A model generated the notes under the pieces. It searched no databases and was not told the DNA's origin. It saw nothing but the letters and a program-made list of their open reading frames with translations. The position numbers were made by a program, and so were the translations under genes. Below, piece after piece: positions 22,939 through 31,603 of a stretch of DNA of 64,000 nt. Each line of letters opens with the position of its first letter. The stretch's first letter is position 1. Source of the DNA: Gammaproteobacteria bacterium (GTDB lineage: Bacteria; Pseudomonadota; Gammaproteobacteria; 21-64-14); assembly GCA_027013145.1 (NCBI GenBank), contig JALUXX010000060.1, positions 1 through 64,000 on the forward strand. Direction: 5' to 3'.

Positions 22939-25900
22939 GTGGCAGCGAGCGGCGGCGCGACGGATGGGGCGTGGAGAAAGGGAGTTTGCGGAGTATGCCC
23001 CGCGGGTTGCTGGGTGGAGGTTCGCATCGAGGGCGGCAGGCTCACGGACATCCGGGCGGATCCGGACCATCCCCTGGGGGCGCTGTGCCGGCGCGGGCGG
23101 CACGCCCCCGAGATCGTCTACGCGGAGCATCGCCTGCGCCATCCGTTGCGACGCGCCGCTGGTCCGAAAGGCGCGTTCGACTTCCAGACCACCACCTGGG
23201 ACGCCGCCTACGACGAGATCGCGCAGCGCCTGGAGCGGATCAAAGCGGAGTCGGGCCCGGAGGCGGTGGCCGTCTACACCGGGCGGGGGGCGTTCGAACT
23301 GTCCCTCTGTGATCTGTTCCAGCCTCGTGGCGTGGCGGTATCGTCGGCGTCGAACGTCCTCTTTCCATTCGGTTCCCCCAACACGATGGGGGTTGGTGCG
23401 CTGTGCTACGTCTCGTTCGCGATGATCGCCCCGCACGTCACGATGGGCAGGATGCTCGTCGACATGTACGCGGACATGGAGAATGCGGAGCTGCTGGTCG
23501 TGTGGGGCGCCAATCCGGCGACGGACTCACCACCGATCGACATGCGCCGCCTGGAGGCGGCGGCGGGGCGAGGGGCGCAGGTGGTCGTCATCGATCCCCG
23601 CAGAACCGAAACTGTGGAGCGATGCGGGGCCGAGTGGATTCCGATCCGGCCCGGCACCGACGGTGCGTTGGCGCTGTCGATGATCGGAGTGTTGATCGAC
23701 GAAGGGATTCTGGACGAGGAGTTCGCGGAGAACTGGTGCCGGGGCTTCGACGAACTGGCGCAGTATGTGCAGCACTTTCCGCCCGAGGCCGCGGAACGGA
23801 TCACCGGGGTACCGGCGCGGACGGTGCGCACCCTGGCGCGACGCATCGGCACGGCGCGCGGCGCCTGCCCCGTCATGTACACGGGTCTCGAGTATTCCGA
23901 CAGCGGTGTTCAGGCGATCCGCGCGGTGCTGACGCTGTTCGCGCTGGCCGGCCAACTCGACGTCCCCGGCGGCATCGGGTTGGCCATGCGCGGGTCGCAC
24001 TTCCCCATCAACCGATCGTGCAATCAGCCGAACCCGGATCTGGCGCGGGCGGCGGGGCGCGGACGCTTTCCGCTCTACAGCCATTACCGCGGCGAGTCGC
24101 ACGCCACGGCGCTGGTCGATGCGGTGCTGAAGGGGCGCCCGTATCCGATCCGGGCGCTGATCATTCACGGGGCATCGCTGCTGACATCGTGGCCGCAGCC
24201 CGCCGTTTGGCGCCGGGTGCTGGAGAAGCTCGACTTCGTGGTCTGCATCGATCGGCAGCGGACCGCGGATGCCGCATTCGCCGATCTCGTGCTCCCCGCT
24301 ACCACGATGTTCGAGATCGATTCGTACATGACGTACGGGCCGATCTTCCGGCTGCGGGAGAAGCTGATCGAGCCGCTGGGCGAGGCGCGCAACGACTATC
24401 GCATCATGGCGCAACTCGCCGCCCGGCTCGGCTACGGGGATCTCTACCCGCAGACGGAGGAGGAGATGCTCCGGTTCGTGCTGCAGGGATCCGGATTCAC
24501 CCTCGAGGAGGTACGTGCGGCGGGTGGAATCGTGCGCATACCGGCGCCGTTCACGGAGTATCGTAAGTGGCAGAAGGGCGGGCTGCGGGCCGACGGCAGA
24601 GCGGGATTCGAGACGCCCAGCGGAAAGTTCGAAATCCGCTCGTCGCTGCTCGAAGAATACGGCTACGAGCCGCTGCCCCGGTACACGGAGCCCCGCGAGG
24701 GGCCGCTGGCCGATCCCGCGCTCGCCCGTGAATTCTCCTTGGTCTTCAATTCCGGCGCGCGGCCGGACACGGATTTCCGCTCCCAGCATCACGGTATTCC
24801 CGGGCTGGTCCGGGATCGGCCCGAGCCGATGGTCGAGATCAATGAACGGGACGCGGCCGCGCGTGGGATCCGCGACGGTGACCTCGTGGAGGTGCGCACC
24901 CCCAGAGGGGCGGTGCCGTTCAGGGCGCGGGTGTCCAGCGCTATCGTAGCGGGTGCGGTCGATTGCGACATGGGCGGCGGAACCCCCGTGGGGCCGGCGG
25001 CGTGGCGGGACTGGAACGTGAATGCCCTCACCGACCTGGACCACTACGATCCGGTTTCCGGGTTTCCGGTGTACAAGGCGCTGCTGTGCGAGGTCGCGAG
25101 GCTCGCCGGGGGTGTCCCGTCCGGGGCGGAGCCGCGGCGCGGGGTGCTGCGTGAGCGGCGGCGGAGGCACGCCGCCGCGGGGGCGACCGGGGCTCGGCGG
25201 CGCCGCACCGTGTACCTGGACAACAACGCGACCACGCCGGTCGATCCGCTCGTACGCGAGGCGATGCTCCCCTGGCTGGAAGCGGGCTTCGGGAATCCCT
25301 CGAGCCTCCACCGCCGGGGCCGGGAGGCCTACGCGGCGGTGGAGGCGGCGCGGCGCAGCGTGGCGCGCCTGATCAACGCGCACCCGCGGCGGGTGATCTT
25401 TACCAGCGGCGGCTCCGAGTCGAACAACTTGGCGATCAAGGGCGCGGTCTTCGCGCGGTCGGGGCGCGGCGGACACTTGGTGACGACGCATGTCGAGCAC
25501 CCCTCGGTGCTCGGTGCCTTCGCCTTCCTGGAGGGGCTCGGCTATACGGTTACCCGCCTGCCGGTCGACCGTCTGGGGCGGGTCGACCCCGGGGACCTGG
25601 AGGCGGTGCTGCGCGACGATACGATCCTCGTGTCGATCATGACCGCCAACAACGAGGTCGGTACGATTCAGCCCGTTCGCGAGTGCTGCCGGGTGGTGCA
25701 TCGCAAGGGAATCCTGTTCCACACCGACGCGGTCCAGGCGGTCGGCAAGATCCCGGTGGATGTGGCGGATCTCGAGGTCGACCTGTTCAGCCTCTCGGCG
25801 CACAAATTCCACGGCCCCAAGGGAATCGGCGCCCTTTACGTACGCAAGGGGGTCGCTCTGTCTCCGCTGGTGCACGGCGGGGGCCAGGAAGGCGGTCTGC

Positions 25901-26361
25901 GCGGCGGTACGCAGAACGTCGCCGGCATCGCCGGCCTCGGAGCCGCCGCCGAACAGGCCGCCGTGACGCTGGGGGAGTTCGAACGGGTGCGCGGGCTGCG
26001 GGACCGACTCGAGGTGCAGATCCGCGGGCTCGTGCGCGGTGCGGTCCTGAACGGACATCCCGGGGAGCGCCTGCCCAACACCGTGAACATGATCCTGCCG
26101 GGCCTGCGGGGGGAGTCGCTGGTGGTCGCGCTCGATCAGAACGGTGTGGCGGTCTCGTCGGGTTCGGCCTGCAAATCGGGATCGCCGGATCCGACCCATG
26201 TGCTGCTCGCCATGGGGGTGGGGGTGCAGGATGCGCACTGCTCCCTGCGTTTTTCGTTGTCCCGGGAGACGACGGAGCAGGACGTCGAGGCGGCGGTGGC
26301 GGCGTTGCGCAGGGTGCTGGCGCAGGCGCAGGCCACGGTGAGGTTCCTGCCGTGCAAGTGA
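22939..26361 (+). CDS. Molybdopterin oxidoreductase-cysteine desulfurase fusion protein
   Basis: A single 1140-residue frame encodes two enzymes. Residues about 14-740 form a DMSO-reductase-superfamily subunit. An N-terminal [4Fe-4S] site is C17-x2-C20-x3-C24-x25-C50. LLVVWGANPATDSPP lies in the cofactor domain, and C156 in VGALCYVSF is a candidate Mo ligand. The C-terminal MGD-binding domain contains ARGIRDGDLVEVRTPRG. There is no Tat signal, so it is cytoplasmic. After a basic linker, residues about 758-1140 form a complete group I cysteine desulfurase (NifS/IscS type): VYLDNNATTPVD, PLP lysine K956 in SAHKFHGPKG, catalytic C1078 in SSGSACKSGS. GTG 22939 follows GGAG. IscS-derived sulfur is known to activate formate-dehydrogenase Mo via FdhD, which makes a self-sulfurating enzyme plausible. 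Substrate is unknown. Confidence 0.9.
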   Translation: MAASGGATDGAWRKGVCGVCPAGCWVEVRIEGGRLTDIRADPDHPLGALCRRGRHAPEIVYAEHRLRHPLRRAAGPKGAFDFQTTTWDAAYDEIAQRLERIKAESGPEAVAVYTGRGAFELSLCDLFQPRGVAVSSASNVLFPFGSPNTMGVGALCYVSFAMIAPHVTMGRMLVDMYADMENAELLVVWGANPATDSPPIDMRRLEAAAGRGAQVVVIDPRRTETVERCGAEWIPIRPGTDGALALSMIGVLIDEGILDEEFAENWCRGFDELAQYVQHFPPEAAERITGVPARTVRTLARRIGTARGACPVMYTGLEYSDSGVQAIRAVLTLFALAGQLDVPGGIGLAMRGSHFPINRSCNQPNPDLARAAGRGRFPLYSHYRGESHATALVDAVLKGRPYPIRALIIHGASLLTSWPQPAVWRRVLEKLDFVVCIDRQRTADAAFADLVLPATTMFEIDSYMTYGPIFRLREKLIEPLGEARNDYRIMAQLAARLGYGDLYPQTEEEMLRFVLQGSGFTLEEVRAAGGIVRIPAPFTEYRKWQKGGLRADGRAGFETPSGKFEIRSSLLEEYGYEPLPRYTEPREGPLADPALAREFSLVFNSGARPDTDFRSQHHGIPGLVRDRPEPMVEINERDAAARGIRDGDLVEVRTPRGAVPFRARVSSAIVAGAVDCDMGGGTPVGPAAWRDWNVNALTDLDHYDPVSGFPVYKALLCEVARLAGGVPSGAEPRRGVLRERRRRHAAAGATGARRRRTVYLDNNATTPVDPLVREAMLPWLEAGFGNPSSLHRRGREAYAAVEAARRSVARLINAHPRRVIFTSGGSESNNLAIKGAVFARSGRGGHLVTTHVEHPSVLGAFAFLEGLGYTVTRLPVDRLGRVDPGDLEAVLRDDTILVSIMTANNEVGTIQPVRECCRVVHRKGILFHTDAVQAVGKIPVDVADLEVDLFSLSAHKFHGPKGIGALYVRKGVALSPLVHGGGQEGGLRGGTQNVAGIAGLGAAAEQAAVTLGEFERVRGLRDRLEVQIRGLVRGAVLNGHPGERLPNTVNMILPGLRGESLVVALDQNGVAVSSGSACKSGSPDPTHVLLAMGVGVQDAHCSLRFSLSRETTEQDVEAAVAALRRVLAQAQATVRFLPCK

Positions 26362-26461
26362 CGCGACGCCACGGGATTCGCGCCCGCCGGCTCCCGCCGA
26401 GGGGAGGGTGCCGGGATCCGGGGGCGCTCCTCAAGTCAAGCCCCCGACCACGGATCGGCTG

Positions 26462-27775
26462 ATGAGCACGGTGCTCGTCCTCTGTCCCTCGCATCGGGAC
26501 TATCGGGAGCTCGCGGCGCTGGAGGCGGCGCGGCGTCACCGCATCCTGTTTCACGAGTACGCCAGTATCGAACTCGAGCGCATGGTGGCGCCGTCGCCGG
26601 AGCTGGAACCGGTGCGAGATGCGCTCGAGGAGGTCGATTGCATACTTGCCCGGTTTTCCGCAGGCGGACTCGATGCGGTGGTGAGCACCGACGACTACCC
26701 GGGCAGCACGCTCGCGAGTATCGTGGCCGAACGTCTCGGGCTTCCCGGGGTCCCGGCGCGGGCCAACCTGCTGTGCCAGCACAAGTACCGCGCGCGGCTG
26801 CTGCAACGGGCGATCGTGCCCGAGGCGGTCCCGGAGTTTGCGCTTGCGGACGGGGATGCCCCCGTGGTACCGGGGTTTCCGCTGTTCCTCAAGCCGGTCA
26901 AGTCGTTCTTCTCCGTCGGCGCGTGTCGCGTCGAGGAGGCCTGCGCGTATGCCGGCGCCCTGGCCCGCGCGCGCCTGCCGGAGGTCTTCTTCGATCCCCT
27001 GCGGCGGCTGTTCGAACACTGCACGGGGGAGGCGTTCGGCCCCGGCCGCGTGCTGGCGGAGGAACTGCTCGAGGGGGTGCAGGTGACCGTGGAGGGGTAT
27101 GTCTTCGGCGGCCATGCGCACGTGTTCGGAATCGTCGACTCGGTCCTGTTCCCGGGCAGCCTGGCGTTCGAGCGCTTCGAGTATCCCTCGAGCCTTCCAC
27201 CGGCGGTACAGGCGCGGATGACGGACATCGCCGCGCGCGTGATGACGGGCATCGGCTTCGACGGCGGGCTGTTCAACATCGAGATGATGTATGATCCAAA
27301 GCACGACCGGATTCACATCATCGAGATCAATCCGCGCATGGCCTCGCAATTCGCCGACCTCTACGAAAAGGTGGACGGCTTCAATCCCTACGAGCTGCTG
27401 ATCGACCTCGCGCTCGGAAGGGCACCGCGCCCGCGCCGCGGGCGGGGGCGTCACCGGCACGCGGCGAGCTGCGTGCTGCGGACCTTCGAGGATTGCCGGG
27501 TCGCGCGCGTGCCCTCGGAGGAAGACGTGGCCGCCGTCCTCGAACGGCACCCGGACGCACGCGTCGAGATCCTGGCGGAACCGGGGCGGCGGCTGTCCGA
27601 GGAGATGCAGGACGGTGAGAGTTACCGCTACGGGCTGGTGAGTCTTGGCGGCGCGGACCGGGAGGACATCCTGCGCGCGTTTGCGGCCTGCGAGCGGCGT
27701 CTCGGGTTCGTGCTGGAACCGGCGGGAGTTCGCGCCGACGGGCCGAGCGCGGGACTCGGAGGCGTGGCGGTTTGA
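26462..27775 (+). CDS. ATP-grasp ligase-like enzyme
   Basis: A 437-residue ATP-grasp protein of the carboxylate-amine/thiol ligase superfamily. An N-terminal Rossmann-like domain is followed by the lysine-containing strand FPLFLKPVKSFFSVGACR and LAEELLEGVQVTVEGYVFGG. The metal-binding signature HIIEINPRMASQFADLY (E-x-N-P-R) follows. The C-terminal 100 residues are less conserved. Substrates cannot be predicted. Its stop overlaps the nuoA-like start by four bases, so it is translationally coupled to the complex-I-like operon; no characterised complex I has such a partner to my knowledge. It may modify a peptide or small molecule used by the complex. Confidence 0.82.
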   Translation: MSTVLVLCPSHRDYRELAALEAARRHRILFHEYASIELERMVAPSPELEPVRDALEEVDCILARFSAGGLDAVVSTDDYPGSTLASIVAERLGLPGVPARANLLCQHKYRARLLQRAIVPEAVPEFALADGDAPVVPGFPLFLKPVKSFFSVGACRVEEACAYAGALARARLPEVFFDPLRRLFEHCTGEAFGPGRVLAEELLEGVQVTVEGYVFGGHAHVFGIVDSVLFPGSLAFERFEYPSSLPPAVQARMTDIAARVMTGIGFDGGLFNIEMMYDPKHDRIHIIEINPRMASQFADLYEKVDGFNPYELLIDLALGRAPRPRRGRGRHRHAASCVLRTFEDCRVARVPSEEDVAAVLERHPDARVEILAEPGRRLSEEMQDGESYRYGLVSLGGADREDILRAFAACERRLGFVLEPAGVRADGPSAGLGGVAV

Positions 27776-28134
27776 GTACATTGGCGCAATACGCGCTGCT
27801 TCTGGGCCTGGCGGTGGGGTCGGCCGGGGCGGCGCTCGCGCTGTACGGCCTGGCGCGGGCCGTCGGGCGTGAGCGGCGGGAACCCGGAAAGGACGTGCCG
27901 GCGACCGCCGGGCGGCTGTCGCCGAAGCCGGTCTGGGTGCGCTATCACGCACGTTACTACGGCTACGCCCTGCTGTTTCTCGCCTTCGACATGGAGATGG
28001 CCTTCATGTATCCGTGGGCGGTGGTCTACCGGCACGAAGGGCTGGTGGCGTTGCTGGACATGGGGGTGTTCCTCGCCATTCTGTTTCTCGGTCTGCTCTA
28101 TGGCTGGAGCCGCGGCGCGTTACGGAGGCAGTGA
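27772..28134 (+). CDS. nuoA: NADH dehydrogenase-like subunit A
   Basis: A 120-residue NuoA homologue with three TM helices. The third-quarter motif YYGYALLFLAFDMEMAFMYP keeps the conserved FDxE acidic pair of complex I subunit A (E. coli FDVEALF). TTG 27772 overlaps the preceding ATP-grasp stop, with GGAGG eight to nine bases upstream. In complex I this subunit, with H, J and K, forms the base where the quinone module meets the membrane arm. It is the first of eight nuo-type genes here. Confidence 0.88.
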   Translation: MSTLAQYALLLGLAVGSAGAALALYGLARAVGRERREPGKDVPATAGRLSPKPVWVRYHARYYGYALLFLAFDMEMAFMYPWAVVYRHEGLVALLDMGVFLAILFLGLLYGWSRGALRRQ

Positions 28135-30192
28135 GTGATCCACGGTGCACGCCGGGGCGCGTGGTCCGGCCTGCGTCGGCTGACCGCGCGCGCCCAGGCA
28201 CAGATGCTCGCGGCGATCGTGGTGCCCGGGCCCGAGGTCGCGGCGGCCCTGGGTCTCGACCTGGCCGGCGCCGGCCTGTTGCCCGCCGCCTCCCCGCGGC
28301 ATGCGAGCGTGCTGGTCGTCGCAGGCGCGCTGCCGGCGCAGCTGCGGGAGGCGGCCGCGGTTCTGTATGCGCAGATGATGCGACCGCGGGCGGTGATGGC
28401 CCTCGGGGCGGGCACGCTCGCGCCGCTGCCGGGGGCGGACGTCGTGGCGGAGTTGTCGCAGCCGGCACTGCTCGACGCCGTTCGGCGCCTGCGCCGGGCG
28501 ATCGCCGGGGGAGCCTTCCGCCGTGACGCGGCCGGCTTCGACGCGCCGGTGCTGCGCAGCCGGACCGAGTATGTCTGCCCGATGCACCCGGAGGTCGTGC
28601 GCGACGAACCGGGCTCCTGCCCCAAGTGCGGCATGACGCTGGTCCCACGCGAGGCGCAGGACGAGGGCGGGCATGCGCCGGACGCGGTCGATGCCTCGAC
28701 GGGCATGGAGATGGAAGCGGGGCGCGGCGGGGGGGAGAGCGCCTATACCTGCCCGATGCACCCCGAAGTGGTGCGCGACGAACCGGGCTCCTGCCCCAAG
28801 TGCGGCATGACGCTGGTCCCACGCGAGGCGCAGGACGAGGGCGGGCATGCGCCGGACGCGGTCGATGCCTCGACGGGCATGGAGATGGAAGCGGGGCGCG
28901 GCGGGGGGGAGAGCGCCTATACCTGCCCGATGCACCCCGAAGTGGTGCGCGACGAACCGGGCTCCTGCCCCAAGTGCGGCATGACGCTGGTCCCGCGTGC
29001 CGCCGCCGCGAAGGACGCACCTGAAGCGGGGCACGCCGCAGACGCAGCATCGGAGGCGGCGGGCGGGCGACACGCGCCGATGGATCCCTCCGGGGCGGAG
29101 CATTCGGCGGCGGCGCATACCGGAATGGACCATGGGGCGATGGATCACGTTGCGGGGCATTCCACCTTCATGTCGATGGTGGCGGTGACGCGCGACCTGC
29201 CGCGCAGCCCCGACGGCCTGCCCATGGACTGGATCGAGGTGCCGTTCGGGCCGCTCTTCCCCGGCCTGCCCGGGGGCCTGTCGCTCGTGCTCACGCTCGA
29301 CGGCGACACCGTGGCGGGCGCGGCGGCGCAGGCCCCGGTGGCGGCCGCCGCCGCGGCGGTCGCGGATGCCGGCGGCCGCGGGCTGCCCGCCGCCGAATTC
29401 GCCCGCCGGCTCGGCGCCATGGATCCGCTGGCCCCGGTCGCGTATCGGCTGCTCGCGCGCCGCGCACTGGAGTGCGCCGCAGGGGTCGAACCCGATTCGC
29501 GCGGTGCCCGCGCCCGCGCGGGCGCGGCGGAGCGGGAGCGCCTGGCGAGTCACCTCGCGTGGCTGGCTGTGTTCCTGGGCCGCCTCGGCCTGGAGGTCCA
29601 CGCGCGGCGGAGTTGGGGTCTGGCGGCGTCGATGCGGGGCGCGGATGCGGCGCGCATCGCGGGGCTGGCGGCGGCGGTGCGTGTACTGGTGCGGGGCGTC
29701 AGGCGCACCCCGCTGCTGGAAACGCGGTTGGCCGGCATCGGCCGGCTGGCGGCGGACGGGCGCCTGCGCGGACCGGTCGCGCGCGCCGCGGGGGTTGCGG
29801 CGGACGGGCGCGTCGGGGACCCGGTGTACGGTGCGCTCGGATTCGAGCCGGTCACGCGGCCGGACGGCGACGCCCGCGCGCGTCTGGCCGTGCGTCTCGA
29901 TGAGATCGAGCAGAGCCTGCGGTTGGTCCGGGCGGCGGGCGTGCTGGACGACTCCGGCGTGCCCGGCATCGGCGCCGCGTCGGGTACCGGCGAAGCGCTG
30001 GTCGAGACGCCGCGCGGCGGTGCGCGCCTGGCGGTGAGCGTGGAACGCGGCCGGGTGACGGCGGCGCGGCTCGACACCCCCTCGACCGTTCTCCTGGAAC
30101 GCATCGGGTCCCTGGTCGCGCAGTGCGAGCTGGGCGACGCGCTGACGGCGGTCGCCTCGCTGGACCTCTCGCCGTGGGAGGTCGTGGCGTGA
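28135..30192 (+). CDS. Fused NuoB-like / triple heavy-metal-binding / NuoD-like subunit
   Basis: This 685-residue protein stands where nuoB, nuoC and nuoD would be. Residues 1-130 match NuoB after its cysteine pair (AASPRHASVLVVAG; LYAQMMRPRAVMALGAG) but contain no cysteine, so no N2 cluster. Three CPMHPEVVRDEPGSCPKCGM domains begin at C148, C206 and C264, as in copper efflux proteins. A Met/His linker (HTGMDHGAMDHVAGHSTFM) follows. Residues about 365-685 follow NuoD: GPLFPGLPGGLSLVLTLDGD against GPQHPATHGALRLVLQLDGE, with both His of HPxxHG lost; then LASHLAWLAVFLGRLG, a VETPRGG stretch, and SLDLSPWEVV in place of the SIDxxxxDxDR end. GTG 28135 follows GGAGG. It is probably a structural, metal-responsive replacement of the redox module. 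Confidence 0.88.
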   Translation: MIHGARRGAWSGLRRLTARAQAQMLAAIVVPGPEVAAALGLDLAGAGLLPAASPRHASVLVVAGALPAQLREAAAVLYAQMMRPRAVMALGAGTLAPLPGADVVAELSQPALLDAVRRLRRAIAGGAFRRDAAGFDAPVLRSRTEYVCPMHPEVVRDEPGSCPKCGMTLVPREAQDEGGHAPDAVDASTGMEMEAGRGGGESAYTCPMHPEVVRDEPGSCPKCGMTLVPREAQDEGGHAPDAVDASTGMEMEAGRGGGESAYTCPMHPEVVRDEPGSCPKCGMTLVPRAAAAKDAPEAGHAADAASEAAGGRHAPMDPSGAEHSAAAHTGMDHGAMDHVAGHSTFMSMVAVTRDLPRSPDGLPMDWIEVPFGPLFPGLPGGLSLVLTLDGDTVAGAAAQAPVAAAAAAVADAGGRGLPAAEFARRLGAMDPLAPVAYRLLARRALECAAGVEPDSRGARARAGAAERERLASHLAWLAVFLGRLGLEVHARRSWGLAASMRGADAARIAGLAAAVRVLVRGVRRTPLLETRLAGIGRLAADGRLRGPVARAAGVAADGRVGDPVYGALGFEPVTRPDGDARARLAVRLDEIEQSLRLVRAAGVLDDSGVPGIGAASGTGEALVETPRGGARLAVSVERGRVTAARLDTPSTVLLERIGSLVAQCELGDALTAVASLDLSPWEVVA
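28576..28994 (+). repeat. 174-bp in-frame tandem repeat of metal-binding domains
   Basis: Three copies of a 58-codon unit (CPMH...CPKCGM plus linker) start at 28576, 28750 and 28924. Copies are almost identical at DNA level, including the linker GGCATGGAGATGGAAGCGGG, which indicates recent duplication or ongoing gene conversion. The first copy differs at a few bases near its start and the third diverges after its last CGGCATGACGCTGGTCCC. Confidence 0.9.
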
Positions 30193-31085
30193 CCACGGTC
30201 GCCGTCCTCGCGGCGCTCCTGGCCGGCGCCTATGCCGTCGCCGTGCTCGAGGCGTGGGCACGGACCGGGCGCATGCGCCCGGGCGGGCCGCTGTTTGCGG
30301 CCGCGGCCCTGATCGGGCGCGAGTCGTTCGTGCCGCGCAAGCCCGATCGTCTGTTCTTCGAGGCCGCACCGGTGCTGCTGCTGGTCGCAGCGGTCCTCGC
30401 CGCGGCGGTGCTGCCGTGGGCGCCGGGGCTGGTGATCGTCGATCTCGCCACCGGTGCCCTGTTCGTCAACGCCGCCTTCGCCTACGTGCTGGTGGCGCTG
30501 ATCATGGCCGGCTGGGGACCGGACGGGGCGTACGCGATGGTCGGCGGCTGGCGCTTCCTTGGACAGCTCATCGGCTATTCCATGCTTATCGTCATGCCCA
30601 TCACCGCCGTCGCCATGCGCGCGGAGTCGCTGGTCACCACCGTCATCGTGGATTCGCAGGCCGGGGTCTGGAACATCGTCTACCAACCCCTGGGATTCGT
30701 CCTGTTCTTCATCGCCGCGATGGCGCTCGCATTCCTGCCGCCCTTCGATCTGCCGACGGCCCCGGGCGAGCTGGCCGGGGGCGTGGAGGCGGAGTACGCG
30801 GGCCGGCGGCTGGCGGTCCTGCGGCTGGCGCGCGCGTTGCTGGTCGTGGCGGTGGCGCTCGCGACGACCGTGTTCTACCTCGGGGGATGGCGCGGGCCGT
30901 GGCTCCCGCCCTGGGCGTGGACGGGGCTCAAGACGCTGGCGGTGGCGGCGGCGATGTTCGCGCTCGGCGGCCGCCTGCCGCGGGTGCGCGAGGCGCACTT
31001 CCTGGCGTGGTGCTGGAAGCTCGGCATCCCCCTGGCGCTGCTGAACATCTTCGTCGTCGGCCTCCTCGTCCTGGCGGTGCCGTGA
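30189..31085 (+). CDS. nuoH: NADH dehydrogenase-like subunit H
   Basis: A 298-residue, multi-helix NuoH homologue, somewhat shorter than typical (about 325). VLIMAGWGPDGAYAMVGGWR-like and PPFDLPTAPGELAGGVEAEY segments correspond to GWaSnsKYallGalR and PFDLPEAEsELVaGyn.EY. Two hallmark pieces have changed. The SYE motif after GxxR is GYS, losing its Glu, and the AETxRxPFDLPEAE loop is ALAFLPPFDLPTAPGE, losing AE, R and the second acid. These line the quinone cavity in complex I, so quinone chemistry is doubtful. GTG 30189 overlaps the upstream stop (GTGA). Confidence 0.85.
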   Translation: MTTVAVLAALLAGAYAVAVLEAWARTGRMRPGGPLFAAAALIGRESFVPRKPDRLFFEAAPVLLLVAAVLAAAVLPWAPGLVIVDLATGALFVNAAFAYVLVALIMAGWGPDGAYAMVGGWRFLGQLIGYSMLIVMPITAVAMRAESLVTTVIVDSQAGVWNIVYQPLGFVLFFIAAMALAFLPPFDLPTAPGELAGGVEAEYAGRRLAVLRLARALLVVAVALATTVFYLGGWRGPWLPPWAWTGLKTLAVAAAMFALGGRLPRVREAHFLAWCWKLGIPLALLNIFVVGLLVLAVP

Positions 31086-31603
31086 TGCACGCGCAGACCT
31101 TCTTCATCGCCTTCTTCGGCCTCGCCGCAGTGTGGTTCGGCGTCGCGGTGTTCCGCACCTCGTCGATGGTGCGCTCGGCGCTGGCGCTGCTGTTCTCGCA
31201 GACGGCGATCGGCGCCATGTTCCTCGCCATGCAGACGGAGTTCCTCGGCGTCCTGCAGATCATGATGATGGCCACGGAGATGAGCATCATGGCGATCTTC
31301 ATGGTGATGTACATGATGGATCCCGGTGGGCTGGGTGCGATGGAGATGACGCACCAGAAGCGGTTTTCGATCGCCGCCGGCGCGATCGGCGGCGGCGCGG
31401 CGCTGGCGGTGGCGGTGCTGACCCCTTGGGGTCCGGTGGTCGCGCAGGCGCCCGCGGCGGCGCAGCAGACGCGCGCGCTCGGGCTCGAACTGCTGGGGCG
31501 TTCGATGCTGGTGTTCGAGACCGCCGGGGTGACGATCCTCACGGCGATGATCGCGGCGACGGCGGTCGCGGTACGCCGGCGCGAAGGCAAGGCGGCACGA
31601 TGA
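31085..31603 (+). CDS. nuoJ: NADH dehydrogenase-like subunit J
   Basis: A 172-residue NuoJ homologue with five predicted TM helices. The third helix region TEFLGVLQIMMMATEMSIMA, followed by IFMVMYMM, aligns with the NuoJ segment around the pi-bulge (E. coli ADFIAAVQVIVYAGAIMVLF), although the YAG is replaced by ATE. The start ATG 31085 overlaps the nuoH stop by one base and the end overlaps nuoK by four. In complex I the J helix transmits conformational change to the antiporter subunits. Confidence 0.83.
   Translation: MHAQTFFIAFFGLAAVWFGVAVFRTSSMVRSALALLFSQTAIGAMFLAMQTEFLGVLQIMMMATEMSIMAIFMVMYMMDPGGLGAMEMTHQKRFSIAAGAIGGGAALAVAVLTPWGPVVAQAPAAAQQTRALGLELLGRSMLVFETAGVTILTAMIAATAVAVRRREGKAAR

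Noticed and set aside
23527-26238. A 903-codon open frame antisense to the molybdoenzyme fusion
   Set aside because: Same reason: Arg/His-rich composition with no motifs, fully opposite a well-supported gene.
28135-28530. N-terminal part of the fusion read as an intact NuoB
   Set aside because: It begins after the region of the first two cysteine ligands and contains no cysteine at all, so it cannot hold cluster N2.
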